A stretch of 64,000 bases of DNA from Erysipelotrichaceae bacterium (lineage in GTDB: Bacteria > Bacillota_I > Bacilli_A > Erysipelotrichales > Erysipelotrichaceae). The notes beneath the pieces were generated by a model. The model worked only from the letters and a program-made list of their open reading frames with translations, was not told the origin of the DNA and did no database searches. How positions within the stretch are numbered: position 1 is the first letter of the stretch; the number at the start of each line of letters is the position of its first letter. The position numbers and the translations under genes were made by a program. The stretch lies in the NCBI GenBank assembly GCA_017533785.1, contig JAFWII010000002.1, forward strand, positions 1-64,000. The letters run 5' to 3'. Shown here piece by piece: positions 6,916-15,133 of the stretch.

Positions 6916-8553
6916 TTACTTAACTACGATATGACGGTAGCTGTCGACACTTGCAGAGTGGAATTCAATACCGGAAATGTTCGGATTGATGATCATAGCG
7001 CCACCGGCCTGGAAGACCGGGACGATCGCTGCGTCTTCAACGACCAGAGTTTTTTCAGCCTCGAGGAAGTCAGCCCATCTCTTAGCCGGATCATTCATAC
7101 CTTCGCCTCTTTCAGCATCGAATACGAGACCATCGTATTTCTCGGACTTGTAACCACCGTCGTTGTTGGAAGTATTTGTGGAAACGAACAGATCCATGTA
7201 AGTCTGCGGATCGCCGTAGTCCGGACCCCAACGAGTCAGCATGACATCGTAGTCATGGTCATTGGCATTGCCGGCCAGGTCGAGACGTTCTTTCTTCGGC
7301 TTGCCGTTCAGATTGACTGTGAAACCGGCATCTTCAAGGAAGGACTGTACCTGTTCAGCAGCCTTGATGATGGAATCGCCTTCGTCAGTACCGTATAAGA
7401 GTTCGATAACGACTTCGTGTCCGAGTTCCTCAACGCCCTTCTTGTAGAATTCAGCAGCCTTGTCAGGATCGTAAGCAGTTACGATGCCGTTGTCATCACG
7501 GAAGTCTTTGCCTGTTTCCGGGTTCGAAGCCAGACCGACCGGAACGATACCGCCGGCAGCAACAGAACCGTCGTTCAGAACTCTGGCGATTTCCTCTCTG
7601 TTAAGAGCATAGAGGATCGCCTGGCGGATGTTTGCGTTAGCGAGGTCAGCAGCACCGGCACGGTTGTGAACGTTGTTGCCCATATTGATGGTCAGGTAGT
7701 ACATGTAACCTGTCAGCTTGTTGATGAAGCCTTCAACGCCTTCGTTCGCAGTGACCTGTTCACCGGAAAGCGCGACTGTGTCAAGGTTGCCCTGTTCGTA
7801 TTCCATCAATGCAGTCTGTGTATCTGTGATCTCACGGAAGACGACTTTCGGAGCATACTTGGCAGCGAAGTTGGCTGCATCCCAGTAATCTTCGTTCAGT
7901 TCGAATTCGAAGGAATAGCCAGGAGTCCAGGATGTCATCTTGTACGGACCGTTATAGAGCAGGTCATTGATGGACAGGGAGAACTGATCGCCCTTTTCCT
8001 CAACGAATTTCTGGTTGAGCGGGAAGAATGTCGGGAAAGCTGTCAGACCGAGGAAGAATCCGGACGGAGCTAACAGTTTAACGACGAATGTCTTTTCATC
8101 GGTCGCTTCGAAGGACTCGATGTTCGCGGTCTCCAGAATCCACGCATAGTCACTGGCTGTATCCGGATCAAGAACTCTGTTCCAGGCGTATTCGAAGTCG
8201 TAAGCAGTGACCGGATCGCCATTGGACCATTTTGCATCACGGATGTGGAAGGTATAGGTCAGACCGTCAGAAGTCATCTCAACGGATTCGGCCATATCTT
8301 CGACAGCGTTGCCGTCTGCGTCAAGAGACATCAGGCCGGCGGTGCACATCGTCAGAGCACTGAAGGATGTACCATCAGTCGCGATCGCGGAATCCATAGA
8401 GATCAGCGGTGTCGGGGCCTGAATCGTGACTACCTTGGCAGCGGTCTCATTTCCGCCTCCGTTCGGATCGGCAGTCGGGGTACTATTTCCGCCGCCGGAA
8501 CCACATCCGACGAGGAATAGAAGCGTTAATAGCAGAGTAAACAATTTTTTCAT
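6916..8553 (-). CDS. oppA: Oligopeptide-binding lipoprotein OppA (SBP family 5)
   Basis: 545-residue extracellular substrate-binding protein. The signal peptide MKKLFTLLLTLLFLVGC ends in a lipobox (LVGC), so it is lipid-anchored. Mature features of SBP family 5 follow: GLTYTFHIRDAKWSNGDPVTAYDFEYAWNR-type segment (in shortened form LTYTFHIRDAKWSNG), ANIRQAILYALNREEI, and DYDVMLTRWGPDYGDPQTY. The start at 8553 is set by the lipoprotein signal and AGGAG eight bases upstream; the frame stays open for 34 codons upstream but crosses the promoter. It is the first gene of the opp operon and imports peptides with OppBCDF. Confidence 0.93.
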   Translation of the reverse strand: MKKLFTLLLTLLFLVGCGSGGGNSTPTADPNGGGNETAAKVVTIQAPTPLISMDSAIATDGTSFSALTMCTAGLMSLDADGNAVEDMAESVEMTSDGLTYTFHIRDAKWSNGDPVTAYDFEYAWNRVLDPDTASDYAWILETANIESFEATDEKTFVVKLLAPSGFFLGLTAFPTFFPLNQKFVEEKGDQFSLSINDLLYNGPYKMTSWTPGYSFEFELNEDYWDAANFAAKYAPKVVFREITDTQTALMEYEQGNLDTVALSGEQVTANEGVEGFINKLTGYMYYLTINMGNNVHNRAGAADLANANIRQAILYALNREEIARVLNDGSVAAGGIVPVGLASNPETGKDFRDDNGIVTAYDPDKAAEFYKKGVEELGHEVVIELLYGTDEGDSIIKAAEQVQSFLEDAGFTVNLNGKPKKERLDLAGNANDHDYDVMLTRWGPDYGDPQTYMDLFVSTNTSNNDGGYKSEKYDGLVFDAERGEGMNDPAKRWADFLEAEKTLVVEDAAIVPVFQAGGAMIINPNISGIEFHSASVDSYRHIVVK

Positions 8554-8578
8554 GCTATTTCTCCTTTCGAATGAAATC

Positions 8579-8607
8579 ATAATAAATGATTTGAAAGTAT
8601 ATGTCAA
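8579..8607 (-). promoter_or_regulatory. opp operon promoter
   Basis: On the minus strand a perfect TTGACA (8602-8607) is followed by a 17-base spacer and TATTAT (8579-8584). Transcription should start near 8572, about 19 bases before the oppA ATG. Confidence 0.85.
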
Positions 8608-8632
8608 TCGAAAATGATTTATGTTTTCATCA

Positions 8633-8648
8633 AAAATGTAAACATTTT
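8633..8648 (-). promoter_or_regulatory. Inverted repeat upstream of the opp promoter
   Basis: AAAATG and CATTTT around four bases, 26 bases upstream of the -35 box in AT-rich DNA. It could be an operator for a regulator of peptide uptake or merely an AT-rich upstream element; no regulator is assigned. Confidence 0.3.
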
Positions 8649-8674
8649 CAATCAAGTGTCTTGATTATTTATGA

Positions 8675-8705
8675 CAAAAAAACGCCTGCCTCTTTGGGCA
8701 GACGT
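8675..8705 (-). terminator. Terminator after the DUF1028 gene
   Basis: On the minus strand CGTCTGCC pairs with GGCAGGCG (one T-G pair), followed by a run of T. It ends the response regulator-kinase-DUF1028 transcript ahead of the opp promoter. Confidence 0.8.
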
Positions 8706-8727
8706 CTCTGGCTTTTTTGATCTCCCT

Positions 8728-9591
8728 CTATTTCTCGATCCCGGTCAGCAGGATCGGATAGACTCTGGCATCGATCTGCGGTCCTTCCAGGAAACGCATC
8801 TCATAGTTTGCGACACCGCACCAGGAGCGGTAAGCGAATTCCGTCTCCGGTCCGTAGACTCCGTCGATATCGCCTTTATAATAGCCCTTCTCTTTCAGCG
8901 CCTGCTGGATCTTTATGGCCATCTCGGTATCGATCGGCAGGATCTCTTCGGGTCTGCCGAAATAGAGTTCATGCAGGTCAAGCAGATGGGAGAGCTTTTC
9001 GATCGGCTCCGGATCGTCATCGACCCGGAGATCGATCTCCTTATCGTTGTAGTTTCCATAGGAGGCTTTCTCTTTGGCGATATAGACAGCTGCCGCCTGA
9101 CGTCCGCGGCTGTCACCGCCGGCTTTCTGGGCTGCTCCCAGCGCCGCGACCAGACGTCTTGCCAAAGACCCGGCCGTATTCTCGAAAGTCTCCGCCATGG
9201 CGTCGACTGTCTCCTTATTGACAAGGATGTTTCCCTGACAGGTATAGTACCTGCCGCAGCGGTGTCCGGCGTAGTTGAAACATGCAGAACCGGTATAGGC
9301 GGCGGAATTGCCGTAGGAATCGACGATACCGAACTGGCGGTCCTGCGGTCTGTCATCCAGTGCCAGAAGCGCATTCTTCACCTTCTCTGCAGTATAGCCT
9401 TTCGCCAGCAGCTGCAGACCGAGTTCACCGAAATCAAGATTGCATTCCGCCTGGGTCGCGATAGCGCCGGCGCCGGCTCTGACCCAGGGCACTGCGTTTC
9501 CGGCAGCAAGGAATTTGGACTGGACAGCTACGCCCCATTCTTTCGTTTCGGGATCATAGGCAGCGATCGAAAATGTTGCGATGATTGACAT
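8728..9591 (-). CDS. DUF1028 protein with C-terminal peptidoglycan-binding-like domain
   Basis: 287 residues. Residues 1-210 match DUF1028, an Ntn-hydrolase-like family: MSIIATFSIAAYDPETKEWGVAVQSKFLAAGNAVPW, GAIATQA, and GRQAAAVYIAKE near 163 (GGDSRGRQAA). The last 75 residues (EMAIKIQQALKEKGYYKGDIDGVYG...) match the peptidoglycan-binding-like domain often fused to DUF1028. There is no signal peptide, so it is probably cytoplasmic. The reaction is not established for the family. Start supported by AAAGGAG seven bases before ATG. It lies 18 bases after the sensor kinase gene and shares its transcript. Confidence 0.85.
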   Translation of the reverse strand: MSIIATFSIAAYDPETKEWGVAVQSKFLAAGNAVPWVRAGAGAIATQAECNLDFGELGLQLLAKGYTAEKVKNALLALDDRPQDRQFGIVDSYGNSAAYTGSACFNYAGHRCGRYYTCQGNILVNKETVDAMAETFENTAGSLARRLVAALGAAQKAGGDSRGRQAAAVYIAKEKASYGNYNDKEIDLRVDDDPEPIEKLSHLLDLHELYFGRPEEILPIDTEMAIKIQQALKEKGYYKGDIDGVYGPETEFAYRSWCGVANYEMRFLEGPQIDARVYPILLTGIEK

Positions 9592-9609
9592 AGGGAACTC
9601 CTTTCCTCT

Positions 9610-11013
9610 TTATTGCGTCTCCGGGATCCTGAACCAGAAGCGGGAATACTCGCCATAGACAGAATCCACTCCGTATTCAAGGCCATGCAGTTCGAGCAGA
9701 TCACGCGCCAGCGACAGGCCGATGCCGCTGCCGATGTGATGGCGTTTGTGATCCTCCTCGACTTTATAATAACGGTTCCAGATATTTTTCAGATCTTTTT
9801 CTTTGATCCCCGGGCCGTTATCATAAACGGAAACGGTGTACATCTTCCCTTCCTTCTCAGAGGAAAGACGGATGATCTTGTTTTCCGCGTCATTGTAGTT
9901 CAAAGCATTATTAAGAAAATTATACAATACCTGGCTGATCCGTTTCCGATCAAAAGACACGATGCCGTCTTCTGCCAGTTCCAGTTTGAAATCGATCTCC
10001 TGCGCTTCGCAGTACTTTTCATACTGGCGGTAGATATCCGTCAGGAATTCATTCAAAGACACGTCTTCTTTCTGCAGTACCAGCCGGTTCCCTTCGATCC
10101 TGGAAACATCCAGCAGGTCATCGACCAGAGAGTTCAGCCGTTTCGCCTCGGTAATGATCACATCGAGGTTCTCCTCGTTGTTTTCCTCTTTCAGATCCTT
10201 CATCATTTCCGCATAGCCGACGATCATCGTCAGCGGTGTACGCAGGTCATGAGAAACATTGGACAGCAGTTCCTTGCGGGCAGTATCGACTTTGCGGATT
10301 TCCTCGTTTGCCTGCTTCAGCGTCTCGTTGAGTTCCATGATCTCCGTAGAGCTGCTGCTCACGTCGCCGCTGTAATTCCCGGAAGGCAGCCGGGAGGCCT
10401 CTTCCTGCAGTTTCCGGATCGGCGAAACGAAACGATAAGAGGAGATAAAGCCGAGCAGAACGGTAATGACAAGAACGATCAGGGCAATGACCCAAAGCTG
10501 GTCATGCAGAGTCGCGATCGTCGCTCCGAGCGGTGTGATCATTGCCGATACCAGCACGAAGGAAGTCTCTTCATCGTCTTCAACCATTCTGGAGTAGATG
10601 TAGAGCTTCTCCTGGTCTCCGCGGCCGATGCGGTAATCCTTAAAAACGTAGGATCCGCCGTTTTCCACGGTCGTTTTCAGGATCTCGGTCGTCTGGTCAT
10701 ACCGCAGCATTCCCAGAGCACACATATTCTGGTTTCCGGCGGTGGCGATGTCTTCATCCGTAGAGAAGACATAAACACAGACCTCGTTATTCATGGAACG
10801 TTCACGGATCCGCCTCTCGAGGTCGTCATCATCGTCGGCAGCTATGCTTTCAGCGATGTAATCCCCCGTCTCGATGATCTCCGTCAGTTTGTGTTTCTGA
10901 TAAAAGTCATCCAGGTAGAACGTCTGAAAAGCATAGATCAGACCGACGATCAGAAATGCCGAAAGGCTCAGGATCAGGATCATCTGGGTGCGGAAACTAA
11001 ATGTCTTTTTCAA
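9610..11013 (-). CDS. Two-component sensor histidine kinase
   Basis: 467 residues, membrane-bound. Spans at about 12-30 and 173-192 enclose an extracellular sensor of some 140 residues with an acidic cluster (AADDDDDLE) near 58-66. HAMP-like region about 193-245. The HisKA box SHDLRTP contains the phospho-accepting His255. ATPase motifs: N box NFLNNALNY, G1 DNGPGIKEKD, G2 GSGIGLSLARDL. The nearest known types are EnvZ/PhoR-like kinases. It overlaps its response regulator by 17 bases and precedes the DUF1028 gene. The stimulus is unknown. Confidence 0.92.
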   Translation of the reverse strand: MKKTFSFRTQMILILSLSAFLIVGLIYAFQTFYLDDFYQKHKLTEIIETGDYIAESIAADDDDDLERRIRERSMNNEVCVYVFSTDEDIATAGNQNMCALGMLRYDQTTEILKTTVENGGSYVFKDYRIGRGDQEKLYIYSRMVEDDEETSFVLVSAMITPLGATIATLHDQLWVIALIVLVITVLLGFISSYRFVSPIRKLQEEASRLPSGNYSGDVSSSSTEIMELNETLKQANEEIRKVDTARKELLSNVSHDLRTPLTMIVGYAEMMKDLKEENNEENLDVIITEAKRLNSLVDDLLDVSRIEGNRLVLQKEDVSLNEFLTDIYRQYEKYCEAQEIDFKLELAEDGIVSFDRKRISQVLYNFLNNALNYNDAENKIIRLSSEKEGKMYTVSVYDNGPGIKEKDLKNIWNRYYKVEEDHKRHHIGSGIGLSLARDLLELHGLEYGVDSVYGEYSRFWFRIPETQ

Positions 11014-11662
11014 AACGGTACCCCACGCCCCGCAGTGTCGTTATATATTTTGCGTAATCGCCAAGCGCCTTGCGCAGCAGTTTGATATGCGTATCCAGTG
11101 TCCGGTCATCACTGTAATAGTCATAGTCCCAAACTTTCGAGAGGATGTCTTCCCGGCGCAGCGCGATCCCGCGGTTCTTGACGAGATACAAAAGAAGCTC
11201 GTATTCCTTCAGGGAAAGGCTCAGCGGTTTTCCGTCGATGGTAACGACGCGCGCCTGCTCGTCGATGACGAGTGTGCCAATCACGATCTTTTCCGTAACG
11301 TTTTCGCGGCGTTTGAGGATGACCTTGATCCGCATCATCAGCTCCTTGGGTGAGAACGGTTTGGTCACATAGTCATCCGCGCCGACATCGAAACCGTAGA
11401 TGCGGTCTTCCTCCTGACTCAACGCAGAAAGGAAAATGCAGGGGACGTCGCGGAATTCGCAGATCCTCTGGTAAGCTTTGTAGCCGTCGATGCCCGGCAT
11501 CATGATGTCCATGATGATCACGTCGAAATCATTTCTCCGGCACAGTTCGATCGCTTCAAGCCCGTCCTTCGCGGTCATCGCCTCATAGCCTTCGTGGAGC
11601 GCGTATTTCAGGATCATCTCACGGATCTTTTCTTCATCGTCAACGATCAGTATTTTACTCAT
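10997..11662 (-). CDS. OmpR/PhoB-family response regulator
   Basis: 221 residues. Receiver domain 1-120 with acidic pocket DDEE (8-11), phospho-acceptor Asp52 in IIMDIMMPGIDG, and switch Lys in DYVTKPFSPKEL. A winged-helix DNA-binding domain follows (RREDILSKVWDYDYYSDDRTLDTHI...GVGYRFE). It is the partner of the overlapping kinase. Its start has no Shine-Dalgarno; TATAAT lies exactly six bases before the ATG, so a leaderless mRNA is likely. Confidence 0.93.
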   Translation of the reverse strand: MSKILIVDDEEKIREMILKYALHEGYEAMTAKDGLEAIELCRRNDFDVIIMDIMMPGIDGYKAYQRICEFRDVPCIFLSALSQEEDRIYGFDVGADDYVTKPFSPKELMMRIKVILKRRENVTEKIVIGTLVIDEQARVVTIDGKPLSLSLKEYELLLYLVKNRGIALRREDILSKVWDYDYYSDDRTLDTHIKLLRKALGDYAKYITTLRGVGYRFEKDI

Positions 11663-11674
11663 GGTTTTATTATA
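11660..11674 (-). promoter_or_regulatory. -10 box six bases before ATG, possible leaderless start
   Basis: On the minus strand a consensus TATAAT (11669-11674), then aaaacc, then the ATG of the response regulator gene. No Shine-Dalgarno. The predicted transcript start coincides with the start codon. Confidence 0.6.
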
Positions 11675-11727
11675 TTGGGTAAATGTGAATTCTATCTGAA
11701 AGAAATGCTTTTCATTTTAAAATTATC

Positions 11728-11736
11728 TGCTATAAT
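11728..11736 (+). promoter_or_regulatory. Extended -10 promoter of tRNA-Gln
   Basis: TGCTATAAT, an extended -10 with consensus hexamer, lies 15 bases before tRNA-Gln. The -35 region is weak. It is divergent to the response regulator promoter. Confidence 0.6.
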
Positions 11737-11751
11737 AATAAAGCAGTCTAT

Positions 11752-11827
11752 TGGGGTATAGCCAAGCGGTAAGGCACCAGACTCTGAATCTGGCATTTCC
11801 TTGGTTCGAATCCAAGTACCCCAGCCA
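11752..11827 (+). tRNA. tRNA-Gln (CTG)
   Basis: The cloverleaf has acceptor arms TGGGGTA and TACCCCA, anticodon loop CTCTGAA giving CTG, and encoded CCA. It is a single tRNA gene with its own promoter and terminator. Confidence 0.95.
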
Positions 11828-11837
11828 TTGATTACTG

Positions 11838-11863
11838 ACCACCTTCGCGGTGGTTTTCTTTTT
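11838..11863 (+). terminator. Terminator of tRNA-Gln
   Basis: ACCACC-ttcgc-GGTGGT followed by TTTCTTTTT, 11 bases after the tRNA. Confidence 0.85.
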
Positions 11864-11927
11864 GTTGACGGGGGCAAATATCATCAAGGAAGGATATCGT
11901 GCGACAATAATCGCCGATTACGCAGTA

Positions 11928-11951
11928 AAAAAGCCACAGGAGTGGCTTTTT
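11928..11951. terminator. Bidirectional terminator downstream of mrp
   Basis: AAAAAGCCAC and GTGGCTTTTT pair around AGGA. It works on either strand and ends the scpA-scpB-mrp transcript; the roughly 60 bases between it and the tRNA-Gln terminator hold no gene that I can see. Confidence 0.8.
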
Positions 11952-11971
11952 GTCTGTTTTCTTTCAGAAGA

Positions 11972-12823
11972 CTAGCAGTCTGTGACGTTGGAAACGGTGA
12001 CGCGCTTAATGACTTCTTCCATATAGGAAGCATCGTAATCCTCGATCCTGCCTTCCTCGACAAGCGCGGACAGTGACGGATCAAGCGGCATACGGGCCAG
12101 GATCGGCACATCGTATTTGTCTGCCATCTCCTGGGTGTTGTTTTTCGGGTAGAGCTCGATCTTCTCACCGCAGTTCGGGCAGGCGACATAGGACATATTC
12201 TCGACGAGACCGATGATCTTCGTATCCGTCTTCTTCGCCATATTGATCGTCTTGGCAACGATCATCGAAACGAGTTTCGACGGGTTGGAAACGATCAGCA
12301 GGCCGTCCAGCGGGATATCCTGCATGACGGACAGCGCGACGTCGCCGGTTCCCGGAGGCATATCGATGATCAGATAGTCAAGTTCTTCCCAGTAGGTATC
12401 GGTATAGAACTGATCGACGACACCGCTGACGATCGGGCCGCGCCATAAGACCGGAGTCTCTTCCTCATCCAGCAGCAGGTTGACGGACATGATCTTGATG
12501 CCGTATCTTTCGCTGCGAACCGGATACATCCCCTTGTCGTCGCCGTAGGCATAACCATGGATGGAGAAGATGCGCGGAATGCTCGGACCGGTGATATCGG
12601 CATCCATGATGCCGACGCGGAATCCCTTGCGGGCCAGTTCGACAGCCAGGACAGAACTGACAAAGCTCTTGCCGACGCCGCCCTTGCCGCTCAAGACACC
12701 GATGATCTTATTGATACGGGTGGAGAGCTGCGGGACCTTCTTCTGCGGCGGGGTATTGGTACGGGCGCCGCAGCCGGCGACCTGACAGGTATCACATTTG
12801 CTGCTGCTTTTCTTTTCACTCAT
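11972..12823 (-). CDS. mrp: Mrp/NBP35-family Fe-S cluster carrier ATPase
   Basis: 283 residues. Deviant Walker A GKGGVGKS near residue 45, switch-like DADITGPSIPR near 74, MPPGTGD near 153, and the conserved CPNC pair near 216-219, which in the family bridges a 4Fe-4S cluster between two subunits. An N-terminal CDTCQVAGCG motif (Cys10, Cys13, Cys18) resembles the ferredoxin-like N-terminus of NBP35-type proteins; the DUF59 domain of E. coli Mrp is absent. It would carry Fe-S clusters in the cytoplasm. It follows scpB by 15 bases. Confidence 0.92.
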   Translation of the reverse strand: MSEKKSSSKCDTCQVAGCGARTNTPPQKKVPQLSTRINKIIGVLSGKGGVGKSFVSSVLAVELARKGFRVGIMDADITGPSIPRIFSIHGYAYGDDKGMYPVRSERYGIKIMSVNLLLDEEETPVLWRGPIVSGVVDQFYTDTYWEELDYLIIDMPPGTGDVALSVMQDIPLDGLLIVSNPSKLVSMIVAKTINMAKKTDTKIIGLVENMSYVACPNCGEKIELYPKNNTQEMADKYDVPILARMPLDPSLSALVEEGRIEDYDASYMEEVIKRVTVSNVTDC

Positions 12824-12838
12824 AATTCTTACTTCCTT

Positions 12839-13465
12839 CTAGTCAAACAGTGACTGATTTTCTTCATCGTATTTGGGCAGATCCGGCAGTTCCTCGAGGC
12901 TGACGAGCTCAAAGCTGTCCATGAATTCCTCGGTCACTTCATACAGGATCGGCCTGCCCGGCGCTTCGCTGCGGCCGGCTTCGCGGATCAGATTGCGGGT
13001 CAGAAGTTTTCTTAACATGACCTCACAGCCGACGCCACGCAGTTCCTCGATCTCGATCCGGGTGATCGGCTGCTTGTAGGCAATGATCGCCAGAGTCTCA
13101 AGCGCGCTCGGGGAAAGCGTATCCGGCTTGTAGTTGTGGAAGAGCTTCTGGGCATAGGGATAGATATCGGCTTTGGAGACGAACTTGTAGCGTCCGCCGT
13201 AGTTGACGAGTTCGATCCCGTAGGCTTCGTCATCGTATTTGACGCGGATCTCATGCAGAAGCGCGAGCGCTTCGTCTTCTCCGACTTCAAGCACCGCAGC
13301 CAGCTGTTCTTCCTTGAGACCGTCCTCACCGACGATGTACAGCAGTCCCTCGGTAACGGCCTGTTTATTGACTGTCCGGATCTGTTCGACCGGCCGGACC
13401 CGGCTGTTATTCAGTGCGCACCGCTGTTCAGCGCTCAGCTCGCGCACGATCACTTCTTCACGCAT
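12839..13465 (-). CDS. scpB: Segregation and condensation protein ScpB
   Basis: 208 residues, two winged-helix domains typical of ScpB. Seen: AVTEGLLYIVGEDGLKEEQLA near 36-56, the family core LSPSALETLAIIAYKQPITRIEIEELRGV near 118-146, and GRPILYEVTEEF near 170. With ScpA it loads onto SMC for chromosome organisation. The start at 13465 gives an N-terminal extension of about 35 residues compared with common ScpB, but AAGGAG six bases before this ATG supports it. It overlaps scpA by eight bases. Confidence 0.93.
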   Translation of the reverse strand: MREEVIVRELSAEQRCALNNSRVRPVEQIRTVNKQAVTEGLLYIVGEDGLKEEQLAAVLEVGEDEALALLHEIRVKYDDEAYGIELVNYGGRYKFVSKADIYPYAQKLFHNYKPDTLSPSALETLAIIAYKQPITRIEIEELRGVGCEVMLRKLLTRNLIREAGRSEAPGRPILYEVTEEFMDSFELVSLEELPDLPKYDEENQSLFD

Positions 13466-14177
13466 AGTTCACTCCTTTTTGCAGGTGGATGGTGTCGCTC
13501 TCGTCTACTGAAAAGACAAGATAATGGTCTTTGATCAGGTCAAGGACCGCCAGCAGCGAGACGACACATTCAAAGAGATCCTCACAGTCATCGATCACCG
13601 TATCGAAAGTGAAGCTCTCCGGCAGGCTCTCGAGTCTCGAGAGGATCTGCAGACGGCGGTCTTCCAGGGTCAGCTCGCGCTTGGTCAGACTGGTCTCCAT
13701 CGGTCTGGAAAGCTGCACCCGGCGCAGGACCTTCGACATCGCCTTCAAAAGATCATAGGCGTTGCCTCTGGTCGTTCCGGATTCCTCTTTCGGTTCCTCC
13801 AGGTCGCTCATCGGCTTGGCGAAATGATCCTGTCTTGAACGGTAATTCTCATACAGCGCCTGGGAAGCTTCCTTATAGCGCTGATATTCCAGAAGACGGC
13901 GGACAAGAACGTCCTTCGGGTCTTCTTCTTCCTCATTTTCCTCTGTCCTTTTCGGCAGCATCTTCCGGCTCTTGTATTCGATCAGAGTCGCCAGTTCCAC
14001 GAGATAATCGCTTTCGATCTCAAGATGATGCTCCTCCATCTGGCGCAGGTGCAGCAGATACTGATCAGCCAGCACCTCCATATCCAGATCCATGATATCG
14101 AGCTTGTGCTCGGAGATCAGGTGCAGCATCAGATCCAGCGGACCTTCGAATTGTTCGGTTTTTGCTTCAAAAGACAT
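13458..14177 (-). CDS. scpA: Segregation and condensation protein ScpA (kleisin)
   Basis: 239 residues. The N-terminal kleisin signature FEGPLDLMLHLISEHKLDIMDLDM at 10-33 and YLVELATLIEYKSRKMLP near 60-77 bind the SMC neck; an acidic linker (EENEEEEDPKD) follows; the C-terminal winged helix (FECVVSLLAVLDLIKDH) binds the SMC cap. It bridges the SMC dimer together with ScpB. The start lacks a Shine-Dalgarno: TATAAT lies exactly six bases before ATG. Confidence 0.93.
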   Translation of the reverse strand: MSFEAKTEQFEGPLDLMLHLISEHKLDIMDLDMEVLADQYLLHLRQMEEHHLEIESDYLVELATLIEYKSRKMLPKRTEENEEEEDPKDVLVRRLLEYQRYKEASQALYENYRSRQDHFAKPMSDLEEPKEESGTTRGNAYDLLKAMSKVLRRVQLSRPMETSLTKRELTLEDRRLQILSRLESLPESFTFDTVIDDCEDLFECVVSLLAVLDLIKDHYLVFSVDESDTIHLQKGVNYA

Positions 14178-14189
14178 AACAGTATTATA
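14175..14189 (-). promoter_or_regulatory. -10 box six bases before the scpA ATG, possible leaderless start
   Basis: On the minus strand TGCTATAAT (extended -10, hexamer at 14184-14189), then actgtt, then ATG. No Shine-Dalgarno. The transcript is predicted to begin on the start codon. Confidence 0.6.
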
Positions 14190-14303
14190 GCATTTCTTCT
14201 TCCCTGATTTGGAACGAATTGTCGGCTGCCGGGCAGCGGTACTTCACATACGGTGCGAATTGGCATAATATGCAGATATGGTTTCAAACCCGAGGACAAG
14301 AGT

Positions 14304-15062
14304 ATGCAGTTAAAAGCTTCGATGTTTCTGATCGTCTGTCCGATGCTGTTCCTGGCGGGTCTCGTTGACTCGATCGGAGGCGGCGGAGGACTGATCTCTT
14401 TGCCGGCCTATATCCTGGCCGGTCTGCCGGCGCATCTGGCGATCGGCACCAATAAGATGTCGGCCTTCCCGGGCACTGCCCTGACGACTTTCCGTTTCGC
14501 AAAAAACAAGATGATCGATCTGAAGCTGGCGCTGCCCTCGATCGTCACGGCGATCATCGGTTCCGCGATCGGCGCCCGGATCGCCATGTGGCTCGGAGAG
14601 AGCTTCATCCGCTATATGATGCTGATCGTGCTGCCGGTCGCTGCTTTGATCGTTCTGAACCCGAAACTCTTCAATGAGCACGGTTCCAATGAGTTCTCCC
14701 ATGACCGCAAAACGTATCTGATCGTCTGTATCTCTGCTTTTGTCATCGGCATCTATGACGGCCTCTATGGTCCGGGCACCGGAACTTTCCTGATCATCGC
14801 CTTTACCGTATTCGCCGGAATGAACGCCACCAAAGCCAACGGACAGGCCAAGATCATCAATCTGACGACCAATATCACGGCGTTCACGATCTATCTCCTG
14901 AACGGACGGACCGTTCTTCCGCTCGGACTTGCCGGCGCTCTGTGCGGCATGCTCGGAAATTACGTCGGTTCGGGCATGGCCATGAAAAACGGCAGCAAGC
15001 TGACGCGTCCTGTGATCCTGATCGTGCTCCTGATCCTGGCAGTCCGCATTCTGACGGATTAA
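14304..15062 (+). CDS. TSUP (TauE/SafE) family permease
   Basis: 252-residue integral membrane protein. The repeated TSUP motif is clear in both halves: GLVDSIGGGGGLISLPAYILAGLP near residues 18-41 with GTNKMSAFPGTALT just after, and GIYDGLYGPGTGTFLIIAFTVFAG with KANGQAKIINLTTN in the second half. Seven to eight membrane spans are expected. The family exports or imports small anions such as sulfite, sulfoacetate or organic acids; the substrate cannot be told. I start at 14304 because GAGGACA lies just upstream and the longer frame runs across the CATAAT promoter box at 14264-14269. Confidence 0.88.
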   Translation: MQLKASMFLIVCPMLFLAGLVDSIGGGGGLISLPAYILAGLPAHLAIGTNKMSAFPGTALTTFRFAKNKMIDLKLALPSIVTAIIGSAIGARIAMWLGESFIRYMMLIVLPVAALIVLNPKLFNEHGSNEFSHDRKTYLIVCISAFVIGIYDGLYGPGTGTFLIIAFTVFAGMNATKANGQAKIINLTTNITAFTIYLLNGRTVLPLGLAGALCGMLGNYVGSGMAMKNGSKLTRPVILIVLLILAVRILTD

Positions 15063-15083
15063 AATATCATCCTATATATTAAT

Positions 15084-15113
15084 AAAGACGGAGTTTATTT
15101 CCTCCGTCTTTTT
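15084..15113. terminator. Bidirectional terminator between the TSUP gene and leuS
   Basis: AAAGACGGAG and CTCCGTCTTT form a 10-bp stem with an eight-base loop followed by T residues; the A-rich 5' flank makes it work for the convergent leuS as well. Confidence 0.85.
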
Positions 15114-15133
15114 CGTTTTGCTGTTTCAGATGA

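Noticed and set aside
8553-8655. Thirty-four extra N-terminal codons of oppA
   Set aside because: They run through the TTGACA/TATTAT promoter; the lipoprotein signal starts at 8553.
11692-11877. Minus-strand frame of 61 codons across tRNA-Gln
   Set aside because: It is the antisense of the tRNA gene (its GTWIRTKE stretch is the tRNA's complement), a classic false gene call.
11864-11927. A small gene or RNA between the tRNA-Gln and mrp terminators
   Set aside because: No start with ribosome site, no promoter and no stable structure apart from the flanking terminators.
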